The notes under the pieces were generated by a model. The model worked only from the letters and a program-made list of their open reading frames with translations, was not told the DNA's origin and did no database searches. From Chloroflexi bacterium RBG_16_64_43 (lineage in GTDB: Bacteria; Chloroflexota; Anaerolineae; Anaerolineales; RBG-16-64-43), in contig MGOA01000141.1 of assembly GCA_001796965.1 (NCBI GenBank), forward strand, positions 1,017-7,817: a stretch of DNA of 6,801 bases. The letters run 5' to 3'. Positions 1 to 5,844 of this stretch are shown here, piece by piece. Position numbers and translations under genes: made by a program. Numbering within the stretch: position 1 is the stretch's first letter; each line of letters opens with the position of its first letter.

Positions 1-1
1 T

Positions 2-118
2 CGCTTCTGGCGGATGGCGAATGCTACGTCCATGGTCCACCTCGCTGAGGTCGGCTCGCGGCGCGCGGCCTTCGGGGCCGTGAGCGACTGTGAAGGCTGG
101 TTTGTGAATGAGGGTTAA
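2..118 (+). CDS. Possible C-terminal fragment of a gene cut by the window edge
   Basis: Frame 2 is open from the window edge to a TAA at 116-118, giving 38 residues that begin RFWRMANATSMVHLAEVG and end GWFVNEG. The third codon positions are mostly G or C, as in the certain genes here, whereas the other two plus frames stop at 48 and within about the first 80 bases. The pattern N-A-T-x-x-x-x-L followed by a Trp-containing tail is loosely like the C-terminal strand of histidine phosphatases (the phosphoglycerate mutase superfamily), where an N-(A/C)-S-x-T-x-L segment precedes a final Asn-Asp-Thr-His-Leu. That likeness is weak and the catalytic residues would lie outside the window. The gene converges with the minus-strand gene ending at 193. 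It could also be a chance open frame. Confidence 0.35.
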   Translation, partial: RFWRMANATSMVHLAEVGSRRAAFGAVSDCEGWFVNEG

Positions 119-192
119 GTACCGGCGGGCGTGATGCGCGATGGGATTGCGGGGCAATGCACGGCAAAGGGCGTGGTCAAACGCGGCGTAGC

Positions 193-441
193 TCAATCCA
201 GCATTGTGCGTTTGCGCTCCGGCAAGGGGCGCAAATACACTTTGCGCGAGTCGAAATCCTCGATGTAGCCCGCCACGCGCAGGTTTTCCAACTCGTGGTT
301 GAGCAACTCGTGGCCGAATTCACCCTTGGGCAGAAAGTCCCCGGTCATGATGTCCTGCAGGGTACCTTCGCCCCATTCGACCACGGTTCTGCCATCCTCG
401 AGCGCGTACACCCACTCCCGATCTACAGGTGTTCCAGTCAT
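193..441 (-). CDS. Small conserved-looking hypothetical protein, 82 aa
   Basis: I do not recognise this protein. It starts MTGTPVDREWVYALEDGR, has 82 residues, no cysteine, no hydrophobic membrane stretch and no signal peptide, so it should be a small soluble cytoplasmic protein. It is rich in charged residues, and the regularly spaced aromatic and branched residues (WVYALEDGRTVVEW, then a Glu/His/Leu-rich helix-like stretch, then YIEDFDSRKVYLRPL) suggest a compact alpha/beta fold. The ATG is preceded by GGGGAGGA on the minus strand, with seven bases between GGAGG and the start, which is strong support for a real gene. A promoter-like element lies about 110 bases upstream. It ends in TGA (193-195). 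It sits downstream of the Rrf2 gene on the same strand, but a strong hairpin lies between them, so it is probably transcribed separately. Confidence 0.65.
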   Translation of the reverse strand: MTGTPVDREWVYALEDGRTVVEWGEGTLQDIMTGDFLPKGEFGHELLNHELENLRVAGYIEDFDSRKVYLRPLPERKRTMLD

Positions 442-548
442 GGTGGGTCCTCCCCGTCGCCTTCGGCTCGCCTGCCAGGCCGATCACACGTCCGAAAATG
501 CCCGATAAACCCAGTGGATGTATCGCCTCGGGCCGGGAAGTCGCAATG

Positions 549-576
549 AGTCTACCACAAGTCCCCCAGAGGTGAA
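549..576 (-). promoter_or_regulatory. Probable promoter of the 82-aa gene (minus strand)
   Basis: Reading the minus strand, TTCACC (576-571, four of six matches to TTGACA) is followed after 16 bases by TAGACT (554-549, four of six matches to TATAAT). The -10 is preceded by CTTGTGG, so the string CTTGTGGTA is identical to the one at the promoter proposed for ugd. Transcription would start near 542 and leave a leader of about 100 bases before the ATG at 441. Confidence 0.4.
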
Positions 577-607
577 TCGGGCGCTGTGCTTGCGGCAGGA
601 TAACAGA

Positions 608-635
608 GCGCCGCGGCCATATTTGGCCGCGGCGC
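608..635 (-). terminator. Perfect 12-bp stem hairpin downstream of the Rrf2 gene
   Basis: GCGCCGCGGCCA (608-619) and TGGCCGCGGCGC (624-635) are exact reverse complements around the four-base loop TATT. The hairpin begins about 50 bases after the regulator's stop codon and before the promoter-like element of the 82-aa gene, where a terminator is expected. Neither side carries a real run of T: on the minus strand the stem is followed by TCTGTTATCC. It would therefore be a U-poor terminator or an RNA 3'-end stabiliser rather than a textbook intrinsic terminator. Confidence 0.5.
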
Positions 636-686
636 GTGAATCCCCACATAGCCCTGGGGGGAGGTATCTAGGGTGCCGAACCCAGC

Positions 687-1112
687 CTAGTTGCTGGAGG
701 CCGATTTGCCGTTGCTGTGGACGAGGCTGGCGAAGCTCGTGCCGCGCAGGCGCGACACCATCTCACCCTGCAAATCGCTCCACAGGGGGGCGACGGCGCA
801 GTCCTTCCCAAACGGGCATGACTCGTGATCGAGGGCACATTCGTTGATCTGGATCGGTCCGTCAATGGCCTCGATCACCTCCAGCAAGTTGATCTGGTTG
901 GAGGGACGTGCCAGGGTCACGCCGCCGCGCGCACCGCGCGAGGTTTGCACCAACCCGGCCACCGAGAGCTGCGAGATGATCTTCGCCAGAAACGAGGGCG
1001 GGATATGCTTCTCGCGGGCAATGACGTTGGTGGGTGAGCGGCCGTTGCCTTCCTTCTCCGACAGGAAAAGGATGGCCCGAATTGCGTAGTCTGCTTGCCT
1101 TGTGATTTCCAT
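687..1112 (-). CDS. Rrf2-family transcriptional regulator, probable Fe-S sensor
   Basis: This is a 141-residue winged-helix regulator of the Rrf2 family (IscR, NsrR, CymR, RirA), which binds operators as a dimer. The N-terminus MEITRQADYAIRAILFL is the family's first helix. The recognition helix lies around IPPSFLAKIISQL (residues 37-49), and the wing around TSRGARGGVTLARP (57-70) has the family's R-G-x-x-G-G signature. LLEVIEAIDGPI (76-87) starts the dimerisation helix. Cys92, Cys99 and Cys105 lie in the loop where IscR and NsrR bind an Fe-S cluster, so redox, nitric oxide or iron-sulfur sensing is likely. The spacing is C-x6-C-x5-C, one residue longer in the first gap than the C-x5-C-x5-C of E. 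coli IscR. The start is preceded by GGGG with six intervening bases, a weak ribosome binding site. It is divergent from ugd across 275 bp. Members of the family often repress their own gene. I cannot tell which member it is from sequence alone. Confidence 0.93.
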   Translation of the reverse strand: MEITRQADYAIRAILFLSEKEGNGRSPTNVIAREKHIPPSFLAKIISQLSVAGLVQTSRGARGGVTLARPSNQINLLEVIEAIDGPIQINECALDHESCPFGKDCAVAPLWSDLQGEMVSRLRGTSFASLVHSNGKSASSN

Positions 1113-1132
1113 AGAGTGCCCCAGGTTGTTTT

Positions 1133-1160
1133 GCGGATAAATATTGTCTAGATGAAGTGT
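1133..1160 (-). promoter_or_regulatory. AT-rich island upstream of the Rrf2 gene, likely promoter/operator
   Basis: In a GC-rich window this stretch (GGATAAATATTGTCTAGATG and following bases) is clearly AT-rich and lies 20-50 bases upstream of the regulator's ATG. It contains AATATT and TCTAGA, both short palindromes. TATTTA on the minus strand could serve as a -10, but no good -35 partner is visible. An autoregulatory Rrf2 operator would be expected here, but I do not see a clear match to a published consensus. Confidence 0.3.
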
Positions 1161-1184
1161 ATTCCTGGGGGTTCGCCCTGCTCA

Positions 1185-1200
1185 AGTGACGGAGGTCACA
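1185..1200. promoter_or_regulatory. CRP/FNR-family-like palindrome
   Basis: The sequence AGTGACGGAGGTCACA contains GTGA-N6-TCAC exactly (1186-1189 and 1196-1199). With the flanking A at 1200 it matches nine of the ten fixed positions of the CRP consensus TGTGA-N6-TCACA. It can also be read as GTGAC-N4-GTCAC. It lies about 75-90 bases upstream of the Rrf2 start codon and about 130-150 bases upstream of the predicted ugd promoter. It is therefore better placed to act on the regulator gene, or on a second ugd promoter not recognised here. No CRP/FNR gene is in the window. Confidence 0.35.
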
Positions 1201-1318
1201 GACGGGGAATGACCTTTGGCTACCCGATAAGTAGACAAACCCTCGGCCCAGCCAGAAGGCCCTTGGGCATGGGTCATGCGGTCGGCAGCGGCCGCCCGGC
1301 GCGCACCAGCGCGAATCA

Positions 1319-1331
1319 CTTGTGGTATCAT
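1319..1331 (+). promoter_or_regulatory. Probable promoter of the ugd operon (extended -10 type)
   Basis: CTTGTGG precedes TATCAT (1326-1331), which matches TATAAT at five of six positions. No good -35 hexamer lies at 16-18 bases upstream (GCACCA is the best placed), so recognition would rest on the extended -10. A start near 1338 would give a leader of about 50 bases to the GTG at 1388. The nine bases CTTGTGGTA recur upstream of the 82-aa gene on the other strand. Confidence 0.45.
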
Positions 1332-1387
1332 CGCTCCACTTCCCCGCCTGTGAGCCTTTTTGTGCTACTTCCCCTGGAGGCGTGCGC

Positions 1388-2746
1388 GTGAAAAACATCT
1401 GCGTCATCGGCGTGGGCTATGTTGGGCTGGTCACCGCCGCCGGCTTCGCCGATCTGGGCAACCGCGTCAGCGCGTTAGACATCAACCAGGAACGCATCGA
1501 CCACCTGCGCCAGGGCATCCTGCCCATCTTTGAACCCGGGCTGGAGGAAGTGGTGCGGCGCAACGTGGGCGCCGGGCGATTGACCTTCACCACCTCTTAT
1601 GCGGAGGCGCTGCAAGCCGCCGAGTTCGCGTTCATCGCGGTGGGCACGCCGGAAGGCGTGGACGGCGAGGCTGACCTGCAGTACGTGCGGGCCGCGGCCG
1701 AGGCGATCGCCCGGGCAATGAATCACCCGCTGATCGTCATCAACAAATCGACCGTGCCGGTCGGCACCGGCGACTGGGTGGCGGATATCATCCGCGCCCA
1801 CCAGCCCGAATCGATCCCCTTCGCAGTGGTTTCCTGCCCCGAGTTCCTGCGCGAAGGCTCGGCGATTTTCGATTTCCAGAATCCTGCGCGCACCGTGCTT
1901 GGCTCGCTCGATCGCGAGGCCGCCAGCAAGGTGGCGCAGTTGCACCTGCCGCTGCGTGCACCCATCGTGATCACCGACCTGCGCACCGCAGAAATGATCA
2001 AGTACGCCTCGAACGCCTTCCTGGCCACCAAGATCTCCTTTATCAACGAGATTGCGAACATATGCGAGGCACTGGGCGCCGATGTCAAAGAGGTGGCGGC
2101 CGGTATGGGCTACGATCCGCGCATCGGACGCTACTTCCTGGACGCCGGCCTGGGATACGGCGGATCGTGCTTCCCCAAAGATGTGAAGGCGCTCACCTAT
2201 ATGGCCCAGGTGCAGGGGCGCAACCCGCATCTGTTGGCGGCGGTGATGGAGATCAATGACGACCGCCGCCGTCTGATCGTCGACCGTGTGGCCGAGCTGG
2301 TGGGCGAACTGCACGGGGCGACAATTGGCCTGTTGGGGCTGGCCTTCAAGCCCAACACCGACGATATTCGTGATGCGCCGGCGCTCTCGATCGCGCGCCT
2401 ATTGCAGGAGCGCGGGGCACAGGTGCGCGCTTACGACCCGGTGGCGATGGAAGGCACGGCGCGCCTGGCCCCATCGATCGAGATGAAACCCGACCCCTAT
2501 GCACTGGCCGAAGGCTGCCAGGCGCTGGTCGTCTGCACCGAATGGAACGAGTTCCGCAACCTGGACCTGCCCCGCCTGTGCAAGGCCATGCGCAAGCCGA
2601 ACATTGTGGACGGCCGCAACATCTACGATGCCGGTGAGATGCGCCAGGCCGGTTTCCACTACCGGGGTGTGGGCCGCGGATACAATGATGCCCTCGAGGC
2701 AAAGCCCGCTGCGGCCGCGGCGGCGCCCGGGGAGAAACGCCGATGA
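1388..2746 (+). CDS. ugd: UDP-glucose 6-dehydrogenase
   Basis: The enzyme oxidises UDP-glucose to UDP-glucuronate with two NAD+ in the cytoplasm, supplying precursors for surface polysaccharides and glycolipids. The product has 452 residues, normal for the family. The N-terminal Rossmann fold opens with ICVIGVGYVGL (GxGxxG at residues 8-13). CPEFLREGSA (150-159) and the EMIKYASNAFLATK segment with Lys205 and Asn209 match the substrate and catalytic region. GLGYGGSCFPKD carries the catalytic thiol at Cys261, the family position. The C-terminal UDP-binding domain contains GLAFKPNTDDIRDAPAL. The last 15 or so residues are an Ala-rich low-complexity tail. The GTG at 1388 was chosen because GGAGG (1376-1380) lies seven bases before it and the Rossmann strand follows at once; an ATG at 1322 would add 22 unconserved residues and overlap the promoter. 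The stop overlaps the next gene's start as ATGA, so translation is probably coupled. Specificity for UDP-glucose over a related sugar nucleotide is inferred from family resemblance. Confidence 0.95.
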   Translation: MKNICVIGVGYVGLVTAAGFADLGNRVSALDINQERIDHLRQGILPIFEPGLEEVVRRNVGAGRLTFTTSYAEALQAAEFAFIAVGTPEGVDGEADLQYVRAAAEAIARAMNHPLIVINKSTVPVGTGDWVADIIRAHQPESIPFAVVSCPEFLREGSAIFDFQNPARTVLGSLDREAASKVAQLHLPLRAPIVITDLRTAEMIKYASNAFLATKISFINEIANICEALGADVKEVAAGMGYDPRIGRYFLDAGLGYGGSCFPKDVKALTYMAQVQGRNPHLLAAVMEINDDRRRLIVDRVAELVGELHGATIGLLGLAFKPNTDDIRDAPALSIARLLQERGAQVRAYDPVAMEGTARLAPSIEMKPDPYALAEGCQALVVCTEWNEFRNLDLPRLCKAMRKPNIVDGRNIYDAGEMRQAGFHYRGVGRGYNDALEAKPAAAAAAPGEKRR

Positions 2747-4035
2747 GCAGCGGGCGGGTGCACCGCGCGCGCCTGCGCAACGGTTTGCAGGTGTTGCTCA
2801 AAGAAATCCACACCGCCCCCATCACCAGCGTCTGGATCTGGTACCGCGTCGGCTCGCGCAACGAACGCGCCGGTCAGACGGGGGTCTCGCATTGGGTCGA
2901 GCACATGCAATTCAAAGGCACCCCCACCTTTCCGCCGGGGCACCTGGATCGCACCATCTCGCGGGAAGGCGGCCTGTGGAATGCCATGACCTGGCTGGAT
3001 TGGACGGCTTACTACGAGACGCTGCCCTCCGACCGGGTGGACCTGGCGTTGCGTCTGGAAGCCGACCGCATGGCCCAAAGCCTGTTCGCCAACAAGGACG
3101 TCACCTCCGAACGCACGGTGATCATCTCCGAACGGCAGGGCAACGAGAACGAGCCCACCTTCCGCCTCTCGGAAGAGGTGCAGGCCGCGGCGTTCCGTGT
3201 GCATTCCTATCACCACGAGGTGATCGGTGACGTGGCCGACCTGGCCTCGATGACGCGTGACGACCTGTTCTCCCACTATCGCCGCTACTACATCCCCAAC
3301 AATGCCATCCTGACCGTGGCTGGCGATTTCCAGTGGCGGCCGATGCTGGCGCGCATCCGCGAGCTGTACGGAAACCTGCCGCCGGCGGCCGCGCCGCCGC
3401 AAACTACCCGCCCCGAACCAGCCCAGCGCGGCGAGCGGCGCGTGTCGGTCGAGGGCCCCGGGGAGACGGCTTTCGTGGATGTGGCCTATCACGTCCCGCC
3501 GGCCTCCGACCCGGAGTTCTTTCCGCTCATCGTGCTCGATAGCGTGCTCTCCGGCCCGAGCAACTTCAACCTTTTCGGGGCCGGCATCTCCAACAAGACC
3601 TCCCGCCTGTATCGCGCCTTGGTCGAAACCGAGCTGGCGGCCTCCGTCAGCGGCGGCATGGCCGCCACCATCGACCCGTTCCTGTACTCGATCGCCGCCA
3701 CGGTACGCCAAGGCAAGACACCCGAGCAGGTGTTGGCTGCACTGGATGTCGAAGTGCGCCGGGTGGTGGATGATCCTGTGACCGAGGCCGAACTCAAGCG
3801 GGCCGTCAAGCAAGCGCGCGCCATCTTCGCCTATGGCAGCGAGACCGTGACCAATCAGGCCTTCTGGATGGGTTACGCTGAGATCTTCGCCTCTTACGAG
3901 TGGTTCGAAAACTACATCGAGAAGCTCGATGCGGTCACGCCCGACGACGTGCAGCACGCCGCGCGCAAATACTTGGCCCGGCGCAACCGCACGGTGGGTT
4001 TCTATCTGCCGACTCAGGAGAGCCCGGGCGGCTGA
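2743..4035 (+). CDS. M16B metallopeptidase, zinc-binding (catalytic) subunit
   Basis: This 430-residue protein is a peptidase of the insulinase/mitochondrial-processing-peptidase family (M16B). The inverted zinc motif HxxEH is present as HWVEH at residues 50-54. Glu130, in VIISER, lies 76 residues after His54, the same spacing as in yeast beta-MPP (His74 to Glu150), so the metal site looks complete. GGLWNAMTWLDWTAYYETLP (76-95) matches the conserved strand after the helix. The second half (about residues 220-425) is the inactive-fold M16 C-terminal domain. There, SRLYRALVETELAAS has Val294 and Ala300 where single-chain enzymes carry the Arg and Tyr of the R/Y pair, so this chain cannot form a full active site alone. 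No signal peptide or membrane segment is seen, so it is probably cytoplasmic. Its ATG overlaps the ugd stop. The next gene, 27 bases on, encodes the complementary partner. Substrate is unknown; clearance of small unfolded peptides is typical of the family. Confidence 0.93.
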   Translation: MSSGRVHRARLRNGLQVLLKEIHTAPITSVWIWYRVGSRNERAGQTGVSHWVEHMQFKGTPTFPPGHLDRTISREGGLWNAMTWLDWTAYYETLPSDRVDLALRLEADRMAQSLFANKDVTSERTVIISERQGNENEPTFRLSEEVQAAAFRVHSYHHEVIGDVADLASMTRDDLFSHYRRYYIPNNAILTVAGDFQWRPMLARIRELYGNLPPAAAPPQTTRPEPAQRGERRVSVEGPGETAFVDVAYHVPPASDPEFFPLIVLDSVLSGPSNFNLFGAGISNKTSRLYRALVETELAASVSGGMAATIDPFLYSIAATVRQGKTPEQVLAALDVEVRRVVDDPVTEAELKRAVKQARAIFAYGSETVTNQAFWMGYAEIFASYEWFENYIEKLDAVTPDDVQHAARKYLARRNRTVGFYLPTQESPGG

Positions 4036-4062
4036 TCGCCCGACCGCTCTCGGAGAACCGCC

Positions 4063-5445
4063 ATGCCCAAATCCCGTTCCCGCGTGCGCCCTCGCAAAAC
4101 CGCCCGCCGGGCATCACGCCCCAAGCCACGCGCCCGCGCACGCCGCGTAGACCTGCCGCGCCTCGACCCGCAGACTCTGCCCGGGCCGGCGAGCGTCGAG
4201 CGCCTCGAACTCGAGAACGGCATCACGGTCCTCATCCGCGAGAACTTCCTCAGCCCGTCGGTGGTCATCCAGGGCTCGCTCGAAGTCGGAGGCCTCGACG
4301 AGAGTGAAGCCAAGGCCGGGTTGGCCGGGATGACCTCCTCCTCCCTGATGCGCGGCACCGAGCAGCGCAGCTTTCACGAGATCTATGAGGCTCTCGAGTC
4401 GGTAGGCGCCTCGCTGGGCTTCGGCTCGGGCATGCACACTACCACCTTCTACGCTCACGGCCTGGCGGAAGACTTCGGCAGCCTGACCAGCCTGGCCGCG
4501 GAAGCACTGCGTCGGCCGAGTTTTCCCGCCGAGCAGGTCGAAAGATTGCGCGGCGAATACCTGACCCAGTTGGCCATCCGCCAGGAGGACACGGGGGATC
4601 GCGCGCAGCTGGCCTTCGCGGAACTCGCCTACGATGGCCACCCGTACGCGCACGACGAAGACGGCACGCAGGAGACCATCCAGTCCATCACTCGTGAAGA
4701 GATCGTCCAATTCCACAGCGGGGCCTACGGGCCGCGCGGCATGATTCTGACGGTGGCCGGGGCGGTGCACAGCGGGCGCGCCCTGGCGATGATCGAGAAG
4801 TATTTCGCCGATTGGCGCAACCCGAACCAGCCGGTGCGTGCGGCGCTACCCGCGGCACCGCGCCTGCAAGAGCTTCGCGAACGGCGCGTGTCGCTGCCCG
4901 GGAAGTCGCAGGCCGACCTGGTGCTGGGCGTGCCTGGCCCAGCGCGCGCCTCGGCCGATTTCTTTCCGGCACTGATCGGCAACAACATCCTTGGACGCTT
5001 CGGGACCTTCGGGCGGATTGGCGAGGCCGTTCGCGAAGACGAAGGCCTAGCCTACTATGCCTTTAGCAGCCTGGCCGGCGGCCTGGGCCCCGGCCCGTGG
5101 ATGGCCATTGCCGGGGTCAACCCGCGTAACATCGAGCGCGCGCTGGAACTCATCCGCCGCGAGATCGGCCGTTTTGTGCAAACCAAAGTGACCGCGGTCG
5201 AATTGACCGACAACCAAGCCAGCCTGATCGGGCGCTTGCCGCTGCAACTTGAATCGAACGAGGGTCTGGCAGCCGCGTTGATGAATATCGAGCTTTTCCA
5301 TCTGGGTCTGGAGTATTACCAGCGCTTCCCCGGGCTGGTGGCGGCGGTCACCCGCGAAGAGATTCTCGAGACGGCGCGCCGCTATCTGCACCCCGACCGT
5401 TTGGCGATCGGCATTGCCGGCCCGCTCAGCGAGCCTCCGCCTTAA
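4063..5445 (+). CDS. M16B peptidase-family protein, non-zinc partner subunit with basic N-terminal tail
   Basis: This 460-residue M16B protein is probably the partner of the preceding peptidase. The HxxEH position is replaced by Gly-Met-Thr-Ser-Ser (residues 89-93, in GLAGMTSSSLMRGT), so it cannot bind the zinc. The C-terminal half keeps the R/Y pair: Arg324 and Tyr331 in AVREDEGLAYYAF. This mirrors the two-gene M16B enzyme of Sphingomonas sp. A1 (SPH2681/SPH2682), in which one subunit has HxxEH, the other the R/Y pair, and activity needs both. The first 28 residues are extraordinary: 14 are Arg or Lys and none is acidic, with many Pro and Ala, before the M16 fold begins near VERLELENGITVLI. 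This tail is not a signal peptide because it has no hydrophobic core. It may bind nucleic acid, ribosomes or anionic lipid. The start is supported by GGAGA (4052-4056) six bases upstream. The mature fold alone would be about 415 residues, usual for M16B. Confidence 0.92.
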   Translation: MPKSRSRVRPRKTARRASRPKPRARARRVDLPRLDPQTLPGPASVERLELENGITVLIRENFLSPSVVIQGSLEVGGLDESEAKAGLAGMTSSSLMRGTEQRSFHEIYEALESVGASLGFGSGMHTTTFYAHGLAEDFGSLTSLAAEALRRPSFPAEQVERLRGEYLTQLAIRQEDTGDRAQLAFAELAYDGHPYAHDEDGTQETIQSITREEIVQFHSGAYGPRGMILTVAGAVHSGRALAMIEKYFADWRNPNQPVRAALPAAPRLQELRERRVSLPGKSQADLVLGVPGPARASADFFPALIGNNILGRFGTFGRIGEAVREDEGLAYYAFSSLAGGLGPGPWMAIAGVNPRNIERALELIRREIGRFVQTKVTAVELTDNQASLIGRLPLQLESNEGLAAALMNIELFHLGLEYYQRFPGLVAAVTREEILETARRYLHPDRLAIGIAGPLSEPPP

Positions 5446-5468
5446 GCCATGCCAAGGAGCCCCACGCA

Positions 5469-5843
5469 GTGCTGAGAGTCGGCGCGGACCTCTTGCCGTG
5501 CGATCGGGTGGCTCGCGCCCGCAAGCGCTGGGGCGTGCGCTTCCTCGCGCGCGTCCTCACCCCGCGTGAGATCGAAGACAGCCGCGGCCGCACGGAGTCT
5601 TTCGCGGTACGCATCGCCGCCAAAGAGGCGGCCTCCAAGGCGTTGGGCGTGGGCCTTATGACGCGCGTCGGCTGGCGCGATATCGAGGTGCAGCGCGGGC
5701 CGCAGGGCGAGCCGAGCCTTCTTCTACATGGGGAAGCCGCGCGGCTGGCGGAGACCTTGGGCCTCAACGAGTGGGCCCTCAGCCTTTCCCACGCGGGCGG
5801 CCAGGCGCTGGCGGTGGTCGTGGCCCACCGGGCGGGCGGCTGA
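5469..5843 (+). CDS. acpS: Holo-[acyl-carrier-protein] synthase (AcpS)
   Basis: AcpS transfers 4'-phosphopantetheine from coenzyme A to the conserved serine of acyl carrier protein, activating it for fatty acid synthesis in the cytoplasm. The 124-residue length is normal for the trimeric AcpS type. Motifs in order: GADLLPCDRV (residues 5-14) with the Mg-binding Asp7; FLARVLTPREIE (25-36); FAVRIAAKEAASKALGVG (45-62) with Lys52 and the metal ligand Glu53; WRDIEV; and SLSH at 105-108 near the C-terminus. The usual phenylalanine and glycine around the AAKEA helix are replaced by Val and Ile, a mild change. The GTG start has AAGGAG (5454-5459) nine bases upstream, lying in the 23-base gap after the second M16 gene. 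The HD gene starts one base after this gene's TGA, so the two are very probably co-translated. Confidence 0.93.
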   Translation: MLRVGADLLPCDRVARARKRWGVRFLARVLTPREIEDSRGRTESFAVRIAAKEAASKALGVGLMTRVGWRDIEVQRGPQGEPSLLLHGEAARLAETLGLNEWALSLSHAGGQALAVVVAHRAGG

Positions 5844-5844
5844 G

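Noticed and set aside
146..158. ATTGC-GGG-GCAAT hairpin between the two converging genes at the left
   Set aside because: A five-pair stem with no T run is too weak to call a terminator.
157..549. A 130-codon plus-strand open frame opposite the 82-aa gene
   Set aside because: The minus-strand gene has a clear ribosome binding site and protein-like composition; the plus-strand frame has neither.
1267..1279. GCATG-N3-CATGC palindrome in the rrf2-ugd intergenic region
   Set aside because: Seen clearly, but five-base arms are common by chance in this much GC-rich sequence and I know no regulator consensus that it fits.
1322..1387. Upstream ATG for ugd at 1322
   Set aside because: It would place the start inside the proposed -10 element and add 22 residues that are not part of the Rossmann fold; the GTG at 1388 has an ideal GGAGG.
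1475..2314. A 279-codon minus-strand open frame across ugd
   Set aside because: Same cause: it mirrors codon positions of ugd, and it shows no protein family character or ribosome binding site.
2659..3957. A 432-codon open frame on the minus strand, antisense to ugd and the first M16 gene
   Set aside because: It is a by-product of strong third-position GC bias in the plus-strand genes; its product is a His/Gly/Val-rich string with no recognisable motif, while the plus strand has unmistakable M16 motifs.
5728..5844. Upstream ATG for the HD protein at 5728
   Set aside because: The extra 39 residues are Trp/Arg/Pro-rich out-of-frame acpS sequence, and the HD family begins close to the GTG at 5845.
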